A stretch of DNA of 34,443 bases from Chloroflexota bacterium (GTDB lineage Bacteria; Chloroflexota; Dehalococcoidia; E44-bin15): contig DAOUOW010000008.1 in NCBI GenBank assembly GCA_030626475.1, forward strand, positions 1 through 34,443, in the 5' to 3' direction. A model generated the notes under the pieces. It did no database searches, was not told the DNA's origin, and was given only the letters and a program-made list of their open reading frames with translations. Made by a program: the position numbers and the translations under genes. Within the stretch, counting starts at the first letter, position 1. Each line of letters begins with the position of its first letter. This document shows, piece by piece, positions 7,255 through 16,464 of the stretch.

Positions 7255-8607
7255 ATGGCACTTACTGGCATTGAAATCTATAAACATCTGCCAAAGACCA
7301 ATTGTAAGGAGTGTGGCTTTCCTACCTGCCTTGCCTTTGCAATGAAGCTTGCTGCCAAGGCCGTAGAGTTATCGTTGTGCCCCTATGTTTCCGAGGAGGC
7401 CCAGCAGGCCCTGGAGGCAGCTTCCAGGCCTCCTATTCGCCTGGTGACCATCGGCGCAGGCGAAAGTAAAATCGAGGTCGGCAATGAGGTGGTCATGTTC
7501 CGCCATGAGAAGACCTTCTACCACCCCCCGGGCTTTGTGGTGCGGGTTAAGGACAGCGAGCCTGCCGATGCTGTAGGCAAGCTCGTGGCTGAGGTGGCGG
7601 GTTATAGCGTGGAGCGGGTAGGTATCGAGCTCAAGATGGACGGCTTCGCCATCGAGAACGAGTCCAAGGATGGCGGTAACTTCGTCAAATGCGTGGAACT
7701 GGTCTCCTCCAAAACAGACCTCCCCTTGATTCTTATGTCCACTGACTCCTCAGTCATGAGCCAAGCCCTGGATAAGGTCGCCAGCGCCAAACCGCTAATC
7801 TACGCCGCGAATAAAGATAACTGGGAGCAGATGACGGAGCTTGCCCTCAAGCATCAGTGCCCGCTGGCAGTTTGTGAGCCTGAGGGGATGAGCGAGCTTG
7901 CGGAGCTGGTGGAAAATGTTACCGGTAAGGGGGTGGAGGATGTGGTCCTCGACCCCGGTGCCCGCGACTTTGGCCCATCTCTCGTCAACCTGACTCAGCT
8001 TCGCCGCCTGGCAGTGAGGAAGAGCTTCCGCCCTCTGGGTTACCCCATCATCACCTTCCCCGGCGAGGCGGCGGCAAATGCGGAGGAGGAGGCACTTCTT
8101 GCCGGGCAGCAGGTTGCCAAGTATGCCGGGATTATCGTCCTCGACCATTTCTCTCCTGGCATGGCCTATCCCTTGCTCACCCTGCGCCTTAACATCTACA
8201 CCGACCCGCAGAAGCCGATTCAGATGTCGCCCGGAATATACGAGATTGGCACTCCAAAACCGGAAAGCCCGCTATGTGTTACCACCAACTTCTCCCTCAC
8301 CTACTTCTCCATCGCCGGTGAGCTGGAGTCCAGTGGCATTCCTTCCTGGCTCCTGGTATGCGATACCGAGGGGCTCTCGGTGCTCACCGCCTGGTCTGCG
8401 GGCAAGTTCGATGCTGAGAGGATTGCCAAGACGGTGAAGGAGTTCAATGTCGCCGATACGGTCAGCCATCGCAGCGTAATCCTCCCCGGTAAGGTGGCAG
8501 TTCTGAGGGGCGAGCTTGAGGAGGAGCTCCCTGAGTGGAAGATCATGATAGGCCCGCCCGAGGCCTGGGATGTGGGTGGCTATCTAAAGCAACATTGGTC
8601 AGCCTAA
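7255..8607 (+). CDS. acsC: Corrinoid/iron-sulfur protein large subunit (CODH/ACS gamma)
   Basis: N-terminal 4Fe-4S motif KTNCKECGFPTCLAFAMKLAAKAVELSLCPY. Start placed at ATG 7255 (GAGGAGG RBS at 7241-7247) rather than the 7237 ORF start. Confidence 0.94.
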   Translation: MALTGIEIYKHLPKTNCKECGFPTCLAFAMKLAAKAVELSLCPYVSEEAQQALEAASRPPIRLVTIGAGESKIEVGNEVVMFRHEKTFYHPPGFVVRVKDSEPADAVGKLVAEVAGYSVERVGIELKMDGFAIENESKDGGNFVKCVELVSSKTDLPLILMSTDSSVMSQALDKVASAKPLIYAANKDNWEQMTELALKHQCPLAVCEPEGMSELAELVENVTGKGVEDVVLDPGARDFGPSLVNLTQLRRLAVRKSFRPLGYPIITFPGEAAANAEEEALLAGQQVAKYAGIIVLDHFSPGMAYPLLTLRLNIYTDPQKPIQMSPGIYEIGTPKPESPLCVTTNFSLTYFSIAGELESSGIPSWLLVCDTEGLSVLTAWSAGKFDAERIAKTVKEFNVADTVSHRSVILPGKVAVLRGELEEELPEWKIMIGPPEAWDVGGYLKQHWSA

Positions 8608-8639
8608 CAGCATCGCATGATAATAAGGGGTGATATCGG

Positions 8640-9398
8640 GTGACTAAGACCATCGTCATTGCAGGAAAAGGGGGCACGGGCAAGACCGCTGTCGCCGCCC
8701 TTCTGATCAATCTTCTCATTGAGAAGGGTGTGGTTCTCGCCATTGATGGTGACCCTAGCTCCAATCTTCACATGGCACTGGGACTGCCACTGGAAGAGAC
8801 CGTGGGCGCTGTGCGCGAGGAGATGCTCGATTCCAAGGTAAGGAAGCGCCTCATCGGGATACCGAAGCAGGATTACCTGGAAATGCGGGTTCAGGAGTCG
8901 CTGGTAGAGTCAAAGGGGTTTGACCTTTTGGCTATGGGTCGCCCTGAGGGTCCTGGCTGTTACTGCCTGGCCAATCATTGGCTTCGTGCCTGCATTGACC
9001 GCCTGGCCAATAATTATGACTATGTGGTCGTCGACTCCGAAGCTGGTATGGAGCACATAAGCCGCCAGACGACACAGGATGTTGACATCCTGCTCCTCAC
9101 CTCAGACCCAACGATAAGGGGGATATCTGCTGCCGCACGGATGAAGGAGCTCATTGGCGAACTGAGGAGCCATGTCGACAGGATCGTCTTGGTGGTCAAT
9201 CGGGTGGCTGACGGTCTGCCCACGGAGATTGAGGCGGCGATAAAGGAGGCAGGCCTTGAACTCATTGGCGTGCTTCCTGAAGACCCGGCGATGATGAAGC
9301 TGGAGATAAGAGGTGCGCCCCTTATTGAGCTTCCCCCCGACTCACCCCTCAAGAATGGGGTTTTGGAGATAGCGAGGAAGCTTGATTTGGTTGGATAG
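8640..9398 (+). CDS. cooC: CooC-type nickel-insertion/CODH maturation ATPase
   Basis: P-loop IAGKGGTGKTAVAALL, AIDGDPSSNLHMALG, YDYVVVDSEAGMEHISRQT, LLLTSDPTIRGISAAARM. GTG start. Confidence 0.88.
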   Translation: MTKTIVIAGKGGTGKTAVAALLINLLIEKGVVLAIDGDPSSNLHMALGLPLEETVGAVREEMLDSKVRKRLIGIPKQDYLEMRVQESLVESKGFDLLAMGRPEGPGCYCLANHWLRACIDRLANNYDYVVVDSEAGMEHISRQTTQDVDILLLTSDPTIRGISAAARMKELIGELRSHVDRIVLVVNRVADGLPTEIEAAIKEAGLELIGVLPEDPAMMKLEIRGAPLIELPPDSPLKNGVLEIARKLDLVG

Positions 9399-9467
9399 AG
9401 CAAGAGGGTTTATAGAAAGCAAGATTTTCTGCTGGGGGCGCTCTAGGTTGAAAAAAGGAGGAGAACT

Positions 9468-10388
9468 GTGATCGCTATCGGGGAATGTCTGCAGATTATA
9501 TCAACAAGGGTGAGAACAGCCATTGAGGGACGGGACAAGGGCTTCGTTCAGGACCTGGTCAAGCGCCAGGTGGATAAAGGGGCTAACATGCTCGACCTTA
9601 ACATCGGTCCCCAGAAGAAGGCAGGCCCTGCGGTGATGGAATGGCTGGTGAACACCGTTCAGGAGGTGGTGGATGTCCCGCTGTCCCTGGACACCACTAA
9701 TCCTGAAGCCATCAAGGCAGGGTTGAAGATCTGCAAGCAGAAGCCGATGATCAATAGCACCAATGCTGACCCGGAGCGAATGGGCGTTTTGTTCCCTCTG
9801 GCTGCAAGTCATGATTGCAATATCATCGCCCTCACCCTGCGCGCCACCGGGCTGCCGGTAACGGCTGAGACCAGGGTAGAAATCCTTTCTGAAGACCTGC
9901 TCCCAGTCATAGAGGAGCATGGCGTTCCCTTGGAGAATGTTTATCTCGATCCTCTAGTGCTCACTGTGAATGGCTGTCAAGAACACTCCCCCGAGGTGAT
10001 CAAGGCGGTGCGCATCTTCAGGCAGCTAACCGATCCCCCATTTCACACCACCTGTGGGCTTTCCAATATATCCAGCGGCGCTCCCCCAGAGGTGAGGCCC
10101 ATCCTCAATCGCATCTACCTGGTGATGCTTATGGGAGCCGGCCTTGATTCCGCGATCCTCGACCCATTTGATGACCAGATCATGGAGGCTTTACGCATCA
10201 TCGAGAACCGCGATGATTCCACCGCCAAGGGCAAAGTTTACCTCGCACTCTATGATGCTTATGCTGCGGATGAGGAGTTTGACCCCGGCATCATCGATAC
10301 CAGCAACCCGGAGCACAGCGATATCTTGAAAACGATCCGGGTTCTGGAAGGCAAGACCCTCTACGCCCACGGCTATCTCAGGCTATAG
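9468..10388 (+). CDS. acsE: Methyltetrahydrofolate:corrinoid/iron-sulfur protein methyltransferase
   Basis: 306 aa pterin-binding fold: GANMLDLNIGPQKKAG, VPLSLDTTNPEAIKAGL, MINSTNADPERM, TTCGLSNISSGAP. GTG start with AAGGAGGAG RBS. Confidence 0.93.
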   Translation: MIAIGECLQIISTRVRTAIEGRDKGFVQDLVKRQVDKGANMLDLNIGPQKKAGPAVMEWLVNTVQEVVDVPLSLDTTNPEAIKAGLKICKQKPMINSTNADPERMGVLFPLAASHDCNIIALTLRATGLPVTAETRVEILSEDLLPVIEEHGVPLENVYLDPLVLTVNGCQEHSPEVIKAVRIFRQLTDPPFHTTCGLSNISSGAPPEVRPILNRIYLVMLMGAGLDSAILDPFDDQIMEALRIIENRDDSTAKGKVYLALYDAYAADEEFDPGIIDTSNPEHSDILKTIRVLEGKTLYAHGYLRL

Positions 10389-10391
10389 GTT

Positions 10392-12068
10392 TTAGCCTCT
10401 GCCGAATTCCCTCTCCAGTTGGGAGGAACTAAAGCGGATCATTGTCGGTCTGCCATGGGGGCAGGTGAGAGGTAGCTCCGTCTGCTCTAGCTCACGCACC
10501 AACTGGCGCATCTCATCCGGGCTTAATACCTGGCCCGCCCTTACCGCGCTATGGCAGGCCAGAGAAATGGCTACCTTTTGCTCCCATTCTTCTGGGTTTC
10601 CTTCGCTGCCCAGAGCATCAAGCACTTCCCCCAGCGCTTCAGCGACCTTCTCTTTGACTACGGCAGGCACAGCGCGCACAAGGTAAGTTCGCTGACCAAA
10701 GGCTTCGATGGCGAAGCCATAGGCGGCGAGAATTTCACCTCCCACCTTGAGCAACTCTTCCTGGCGAGGTGTAACCTCAACGGTCACCGGCTCAAGCAGC
10801 CCCTGAACCTCTACCTCCCTCCGTGCTTGCTGGGCGCGAACCTTTTCAAACAGGATGCGCTCGTGGGCGGCATGCTGATCGATAAGGTATAGGCCATCGG
10901 GTCCCTCAGCGATGATGTAGGTGCTGGCCGCCTGACCGAGGACGCGCAGGATGGGAAGTCGCCTTTCTGGTTCCGTGGGGGCGAAGAGGGGCGCTGCGAC
11001 AACCTCCTCCTTCTCCGCCCATAATGGCTCCCGTTTGATGGGACTCCCGACCGGGGTCGGGTGCCTTACTACTGGCACGGGCATCTGTTCCACCAGAGCG
11101 GCTCGCACCGCTTTCTGGACGGCGGCAAACAGGGCATGCTCAAAGCGAAATCTGACCTCGGTCTTGGTCGGATGGACATTGATGTCAACATCATCGCCGG
11201 GAAGGGAGATATTGAGCACCGCTATCGGATGCCGCCCCACCATGAGCATTCCCTGATAGGCGTCCTCCACGGCGCGGCTCAAGAGGCGGCTCCTAACCCA
11301 GCGCCGATTGACGAAGAAGCTGAGGTGGCTGCGGCTGGAGCGAGAAAGCGAAGGGGCGCTGACAAAGCCCGAGATGCGGGGCAACAGCTCCCCTTCTTTT
11401 ACCTCGATCATGGCCTCGGCGGTCTCCAGCCCATAGACCTTGACCAGGGCATCGCGCAGGCTGCCACTTCCCGGGGTCTGAAGAGCCATCCTCCCCTCGA
11501 CGATGAGGCTGAACCTCACCTCGGGGAAGGCGAGGCAATACTGGCTCACCAGATTGGAGATGTGACCGCTTTCCGTTGCCACCGACTTGAGGAATTTGAG
11601 GCGAGCAGGAACATTGCGGAAGAGATTGCGCACCGTGACCGTGGTCCCCTCAGGGCAGCCTCTTTTCTCTTTTTTGACCACTGCGCCATTTTTGAGGGCG
11701 AGGTAGGTTCCCGCTATCTCACCTGTGGTGCGGGTCAGAATCTCTACTTCGGCGACGGCGGCGATGCTGGGCAGCGCCTCACCCCTGAAGCCAAGGCTGG
11801 AAATGGTTTCGAGGTCGGCCATGACGTTGATCTTGCTTGTGGCGTAGCGATGGAAGGCAAGCTCGACCTCATCGGCGGGGATGCCGATGCCGTTATCGCT
11901 GACCCGGATCAGGCTAACCCCGCCGCCACGAGCCTCGATTGAGACCTGGGTGGCGCCGGCATCCAGTGAGTTCTCGATAAGCTCCTTCACCACCGATGCC
12001 GGCCTCTCCACCACCTCGCCAGCAGCGATCTTGGAAACGACGTCTGGGGCTAAGATTTTGATAGGCAT
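10392..12068 (-). CDS. mutL: DNA mismatch repair protein MutL (endonuclease-type C-terminus)
   Basis: MPIKILAPDVVSKIAAGEVVERPASVVKELIENSLDAGAT; LGFRGEALPSIAAV; DQHAAHERILFE matches the DQHA(x2)E(x4)E endonuclease motif. Confidence 0.97.
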   Translation of the reverse strand: MPIKILAPDVVSKIAAGEVVERPASVVKELIENSLDAGATQVSIEARGGGVSLIRVSDNGIGIPADEVELAFHRYATSKINVMADLETISSLGFRGEALPSIAAVAEVEILTRTTGEIAGTYLALKNGAVVKKEKRGCPEGTTVTVRNLFRNVPARLKFLKSVATESGHISNLVSQYCLAFPEVRFSLIVEGRMALQTPGSGSLRDALVKVYGLETAEAMIEVKEGELLPRISGFVSAPSLSRSSRSHLSFFVNRRWVRSRLLSRAVEDAYQGMLMVGRHPIAVLNISLPGDDVDINVHPTKTEVRFRFEHALFAAVQKAVRAALVEQMPVPVVRHPTPVGSPIKREPLWAEKEEVVAAPLFAPTEPERRLPILRVLGQAASTYIIAEGPDGLYLIDQHAAHERILFEKVRAQQARREVEVQGLLEPVTVEVTPRQEELLKVGGEILAAYGFAIEAFGQRTYLVRAVPAVVKEKVAEALGEVLDALGSEGNPEEWEQKVAISLACHSAVRAGQVLSPDEMRQLVRELEQTELPLTCPHGRPTMIRFSSSQLEREFGRG

Positions 12069-12104
12069 CTTAAATCTGTCCTCTTAATAGTTAACTAGGT
12101 AGCT

Positions 12105-12695
12105 TCAAGAAGGCCTGTGCAACTGGCCTCTAAGATAGGTCATGAGAGCCTCAACCTTTCGCCTATCTTCGTCATTCTCCGGTTGTGCCATATACTCTGG
12201 GGGAAACTCGTTAGACTTGTTAGGCTTGCTGAGTTTGTAAATATTCCAAGCAATGACCTTGCCTTCTTCCCGTAACAAATCGCCAAGTTTCTCTGTGCGC
12301 GGGATGAGGTGTATGTGCAGGTGATATTTGTCTGATGACTTCTCAAAAGCAGATTCGAAAAAGTAAACCACATATACTCGCCGAACGGGATCCTTTGGAA
12401 ATTCGATCGCCCAATACTGACGCATAGCCAAGTCAATGTTTTGAATGTTTTTGCCAAGCGCGTTCGCTTCATCGGTGTTGAGATCGGTCAATTCCATTCG
12501 GTGAAAGCGCGGCTGCAATGCCATCCAACCAAGAAAGCCCTCATCGCCACCGTAATGGTTGAGTATCCAATTGCCATCCAATTCGATAATGCCTCCGCCT
12601 CTGCGAGGCTCTTCGATTCCTTGAGAGATTCTACATCCTTTGCAGCAGTCGTGGTATATTTCTGCACCCATATACTGACCCTCCTTGCTCCCCAC
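12105..12695 (-). CDS. HIT-like domain protein
   Basis: YHLHIHLIPR (HxHxH HIT motif), N-terminal CCKGC; start may be the internal ATG (MGAEIYHDCC). Confidence 0.7.
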   Translation of the reverse strand: MGSKEGQYMGAEIYHDCCKGCRISQGIEEPRRGGGIIELDGNWILNHYGGDEGFLGWMALQPRFHRMELTDLNTDEANALGKNIQNIDLAMRQYWAIEFPKDPVRRVYVVYFFESAFEKSSDKYHLHIHLIPRTEKLGDLLREEGKVIAWNIYKLSKPNKSNEFPPEYMAQPENDEDRRKVEALMTYLRGQLHRPS

Positions 12696-12749
12696 CGTTA
12701 GTCCAGTGGTTCCAATGTAAAAATGCTCCCCAGACAGGATTCAAACTTT

Positions 12750-15311
12750 TCACCCCTCCTTGGCCTTCTTTTTTAGCTCGTAGAGCTTGTTTAGCGCCTC
12801 GAGGGGGGTCATGGAATCCACATCCAGCTTTGAAAGCTCCTCCAATAGCGGCGATGAGGGCGAAAAGAGGGGAAGCTGCTTCGGCTGGCGGGCTCTCCTG
12901 CCCCTCGGCTTCCCTTTCTGTTCTCGCTCGCCCTCAAGCTCCGCCAGCACCTCCTGGGCGCGGTTGATCACCGAGCGGGGCAGGCCAGCAAGCTGCGCCA
13001 CATGGATGCCATAGCTCCTGTCGGCGCCGCCGGGGAGGATTTTGCGCAGGAATACCACCTTGCCACCTTCCTCAGCGACGGCGAAGTTGAGGTTCTTCAC
13101 CCTGGGCAGGAAGCTGGCGACATCCACCAGCTCGTGGTAGTGGGTGGCGAAAAGGGTCTTAGCCCCCAGCCGGGGGTGATTATGGATGTATTCCGCCACC
13201 GCCTGGGCGATGGAGATGCCATCGTAGGTGCTGGTTCCGCGCCCGATCTCATCGAGGATGACCAGCGAGCGAGGCGTGGCGTGGTTGAGGATATTCGCCG
13301 TCTCCTCCATCTCCACCATGAAGGTCGACCTTCCCATAGCCAGCTCATCCTGAGCCCCAACACGGGTGAAGAGGCGGTCCACAAGCCCGATGGATGCCGA
13401 ATCAGCGGGGACAAAGCTCCCCATCTGAGCCAGGAGCACGATGAGCGCCACCTGCCTCAGGTAGGTGGACTTCCCCGACATGTTGGGGCCGGTGAGGATG
13501 ATCATCTGGCAGTCCTTATTAGCAAGGTAGGTGTCATTGGGGACGAAGGGCTCATCGGTGATCATCTGCTCCACCACGGGATGGCGACCGCCGGAGATGA
13601 TGATGGTGTCGTCACTGGTTAGCTTCGGTCTCACATATCCGTTGCCGGCTGCCACCTCGGCCAGGGAGGAGAAGACGTCTATCTGGGCCAGGGCTGATGC
13701 CACCTCCAGTATGCGCTCCGCGCTGGCACCAACCTGCTGGCAAATTTGGCGGAAAATGGCGCCCTCAAGCTCGGCGATTCTCTCCTGGGCATTGAGGATC
13801 AGCGATTCATATTCTTTAAGCTCGGGGGTGAAGAAGCGTTCTGCCCCCACCAGCGTCTGCTTGCGAATGTAAGTGTCGGGAACCTGGGGCAGATTGGGCT
13901 TCGAGACCTCGATAAAGTAGCCAAACACCCTGTTATAGCCCACCTTGAGCGACTTTATGCCTGTTCGCTCCCTCTCCTGGCGCTCAAGGTTTGCAAGGTA
14001 TTTCTTGGCATCCTTGGAGGCAACTCGAATCTGGTCCAGCTCCGCCGAGAAGCCCTCCTTGATGACGCCATCACCGAGGCTTGCCGGCGGTTCTTCCGCG
14101 ATAGCCTTCGCTATCAGGGTGATAACATCGGAGCAAGGCTTGAGTTCCCTCACCAGCCAGCCCAAAGCCGCGGAATCGGCTGCTGTCGTCATCGCCTCCC
14201 TGATCCCGGAGGCGACTTCCAGGCTGCGGCGAAGCGCAATCACCTCCCTGGGGGTGGCGATACCACTTCTAATGCGGTTCACCAGCCGCTCCAGGTCAGC
14301 GACGCGGTCGACAAGAGCGATGGTCTTGGTGCGCTGCTCTACCCGGTTATGAAACCACTCCACAGCATCGAGTCGCTGTTCTAGTGGTGTTATGTCAAGC
14401 AATGGCTGCCCCAGCCATCTCTTGAGCAGCCTGCCCCCCATCGCCGTCTTGGTGAGATCGATCACCGAGAGCAGCGAGCCCTGGGTGGTCACGAGGCGGA
14501 AGGTTTGAAAAAGCTCCAGGTTTCGTCTCGTCTGCGGGTCGAGGGTCATAAAAGATTCGGTGGAGTAGGTGGCAAGCCTGGTGAGTTGTCCCAACGCTCC
14601 CTTCTGCGTCTCGCCGAGGTAATGGAGGATGGCGCCCGCCGCTCCTATCGCCAGTGGCAGATGGGCACAGCCATATCCCTCCAAGGATGCGGCTTCGAAG
14701 TGCTCCATCAGAAGCTGGCACGCGGTCTCCTGTTCAAACCACTGCTCATCGATGGGGGTTACCGGAGAAGGAGAAGATGAATCAGCGAGGTCGGAGCCGC
14801 GTGGAGCGAGAACCTCGGAGGGGTTGAGGCGCTCCAGTTCGGCCAGGGCGCGCTCCCGGGAGACCTGGGTGGTGGCGAATTCGCCCGTTGTTATGTCGGC
14901 ATAGGAGATACCTGCCTCCTCCCCGTCACCGACTATCGCCGCCAGATAGTTATTGGCCTTCGCCTCCAGAAGCTGGGGCTCAACAACGGTTCCCGGGGTT
15001 ACCACCCGAATAACGTCCCGCTCCACCAGCCCTCCGGCTTTGGGCTCAGTAAGCTGCTCGCAGATGGCCACCTTGTAGCCCTTGTTTATCAGCCTGGCCA
15101 GATAGTTATCCAGGGCATGGAAGGGGATGCCGGCCATGGGAACTCGCTGCCCTTTGCCCATCTCCCTGGAGGTGAGCACGATATCCAGCTCCTTGGAGGC
15201 GATCTTGGCATCCTGGTCAAAGGTCTCATAGAAGTCGCCGAGGCGGAAGAAGACAATGGCCTCGGGGTATTTTCGCTTGATCCTGAGGTATTGCTTTCTC
15301 AGCGGGGTCAT
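12750..15311 (-). CDS. mutS: DNA mismatch repair protein MutS
   Basis: 853 aa. TPLRKQYLRIKRKYPEAIVFFRLGDFYETF, Walker A TGPNMSGKSTYLRQVALI, LDEIGRGTSTYDGISIAQAVAEYI, ATHYHEL. Confidence 0.98.
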   Translation of the reverse strand: MTPLRKQYLRIKRKYPEAIVFFRLGDFYETFDQDAKIASKELDIVLTSREMGKGQRVPMAGIPFHALDNYLARLINKGYKVAICEQLTEPKAGGLVERDVIRVVTPGTVVEPQLLEAKANNYLAAIVGDGEEAGISYADITTGEFATTQVSRERALAELERLNPSEVLAPRGSDLADSSSPSPVTPIDEQWFEQETACQLLMEHFEAASLEGYGCAHLPLAIGAAGAILHYLGETQKGALGQLTRLATYSTESFMTLDPQTRRNLELFQTFRLVTTQGSLLSVIDLTKTAMGGRLLKRWLGQPLLDITPLEQRLDAVEWFHNRVEQRTKTIALVDRVADLERLVNRIRSGIATPREVIALRRSLEVASGIREAMTTAADSAALGWLVRELKPCSDVITLIAKAIAEEPPASLGDGVIKEGFSAELDQIRVASKDAKKYLANLERQERERTGIKSLKVGYNRVFGYFIEVSKPNLPQVPDTYIRKQTLVGAERFFTPELKEYESLILNAQERIAELEGAIFRQICQQVGASAERILEVASALAQIDVFSSLAEVAAGNGYVRPKLTSDDTIIISGGRHPVVEQMITDEPFVPNDTYLANKDCQMIILTGPNMSGKSTYLRQVALIVLLAQMGSFVPADSASIGLVDRLFTRVGAQDELAMGRSTFMVEMEETANILNHATPRSLVILDEIGRGTSTYDGISIAQAVAEYIHNHPRLGAKTLFATHYHELVDVASFLPRVKNLNFAVAEEGGKVVFLRKILPGGADRSYGIHVAQLAGLPRSVINRAQEVLAELEGEREQKGKPRGRRARQPKQLPLFSPSSPLLEELSKLDVDSMTPLEALNKLYELKKKAKEG

Positions 15312-15325
15312 CTTTTCGCTCTTTT
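15307..15325 (-). repeat. Direct repeat copy 1 (mutS start region)
   Basis: The minus strand reads AGAGCGAAAAGATGACCCC across the mutS start codon; GTCATCTTTTCGCTCT (15307-15322) recurs exactly at 15807-15822. Confidence 0.75.
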
Positions 15326-15350
15326 CGACCTTTGGGCTATTGTATCTGGA

Positions 15351-15788
15351 TTAGCTCGACTCACTCGCTTTCTTACCACTGCGCTTTTTTCTTGGCATAA
15401 ATCTAAGCACTCTAATAAAGTATGCAACCCCGATAAAATAGAACCCTATCACAAATGTAAGCGTACTTACCGCTACAAAGTAGCGACTCCACTCGAAGTT
15501 ACTCTCTTGATAGGGGCCCCAGTTAAACCCCAGCATTGGCGCAGCTATTCCGATCAAAGCAATCGAGCCAAGCACTATAGTGATCACAAAAGATATGATT
15601 CCGAGGGCTAGACAGAGGGGGATTAATTCTTTGGACTGAAAAACAGCCGCCAACCGTTGATGGGGCTCAATGGTATCTAGAATCTCCCGAAGTTCTCTAG
15701 AAGATGGACGCAGGACGACAAGTGCAATGGCAATCTGTACAGTAACGGCGGTAAAACTCAACGCTGCTACTTCTTGAATTGAGTTCAT
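15351..15788 (-). CDS. Small multi-pass membrane protein, function unknown
   Basis: Several hydrophobic segments (LSFTAVTVQIAIALVVL, LALGIISFVITIVLGSIALIGIA, FVAVSTLTFVIGFYFIGVAYFI) and a basic C-terminus. Start at ATG 15788 with AAGGGG RBS. Confidence 0.65.
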   Translation of the reverse strand: MNSIQEVAALSFTAVTVQIAIALVVLRPSSRELREILDTIEPHQRLAAVFQSKELIPLCLALGIISFVITIVLGSIALIGIAAPMLGFNWGPYQESNFEWSRYFVAVSTLTFVIGFYFIGVAYFIRVLRFMPRKKRSGKKASESS

Positions 15789-15806
15789 AATCAATCCCCT
15801 TGTGGA

Positions 15807-15822
15807 GTCATCTTTTCGCTCT
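15807..15822 (-). repeat. Direct repeat copy 2 (vestigial mutS start region)
   Basis: Minus strand AGAGCGAAAAGATGACTCC vs AGAGCGAAAAGATGACCCC at the mutS start: 18/19 identical. Confidence 0.75.
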
Positions 15823-15903
15823 CGGCGTTATTCTACTAACAAACAACAGGTAAAGTAAATAGGGAGAGCACTTGACACCGCAAGGCATCGTGACGTATAT
15901 TTA

Positions 15904-15965
15904 GCTACCTCCTGAGATTGTTCCCTGACAAAGGGACCTCGGTAGCCGGGCAAAAAAGCCTGGCT
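15904..15965 (+). promoter_or_regulatory. Structured leader upstream of lipoprotein gene
   Basis: GCTACC (15904-15909)/GGTAGC (15941-15946) enclosing TCCCT-gacaa-AGGGA, overlapping a second hairpin AGCCGGGC-aaaaaa-GCCTGGCT (15944-15965). Confidence 0.4.
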
Positions 15966-15992
15966 CATTGAACCGCCATAAAAAGAGGTCAA

Positions 15993-16382
15993 ATGAAAGC
16001 CAAGAAACTCATCATATTCACGCTCTTGGCCATCCTAGTGCTATCAGCCTTTGCGTGTGGCAAGGGTGGTGGAGACGAAGTTTCGCCCACGCTCTCCCTC
16101 AATGAGGCCAGGGAGCTTGCGGCAGATTACATCTATCGCCAGTTTGATGACATCCCGTGTGCTGATGGCAGGAGGGTTGGTAACGAGTTTGCCGCTGAGT
16201 GGATACAAGGTATTATATATAGTACTGAGGGCACCTGGCATGAGGGTGGTTACTGGGTACTGAACCCCGGGTATCCTTCTCAGTTCACCGTGTATGACGA
16301 GAACCTTCTGGTGGTGCCCAACGGAGGTGCTATAGACGTCCTAAATATCTTGAAGGGCTGGTCCTATGATGCCTGCCATTGA
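15993..16382 (+). CDS. Putative lipoprotein, function unknown
   Basis: N-terminal signal MKAKKLIIFTLLAILVLSAFAC with lipobox-like LSAFAC, then a soluble domain; AGAGG upstream of ATG. Confidence 0.65.
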   Translation: MKAKKLIIFTLLAILVLSAFACGKGGGDEVSPTLSLNEARELAADYIYRQFDDIPCADGRRVGNEFAAEWIQGIIYSTEGTWHEGGYWVLNPGYPSQFTVYDENLLVVPNGGAIDVLNILKGWSYDACH

Positions 16383-16464
16383 GTCCATGAAGCTAGTTGC
16401 TGTTCAATACACGAGAGGGACAGTAGGACTCGCAGCTGGCGTGAGCGCCGAGGAAGCTGCTCCT

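Noticed and set aside
11061-11942. 293-aa plus-strand ORF antisense to mutL
   Set aside because: Shadow ORF of a confidently identified mutL; no family signature.
12686-12745. tRNA 3'-end-like string (minus strand GTTTGAATCCTGTCTGGGGAGCA) and TGCTCCCCA repeat near the HIT gene
   Set aside because: The T-arm does not pair properly and the repeat is only 9 bp, so chance similarity is likely.
13002-14384. Long plus-strand ORFs antisense to mutS
   Set aside because: Overlap conserved mutS coding sequence, with low-complexity His/Gly/Asp-rich translations typical of antisense frames.
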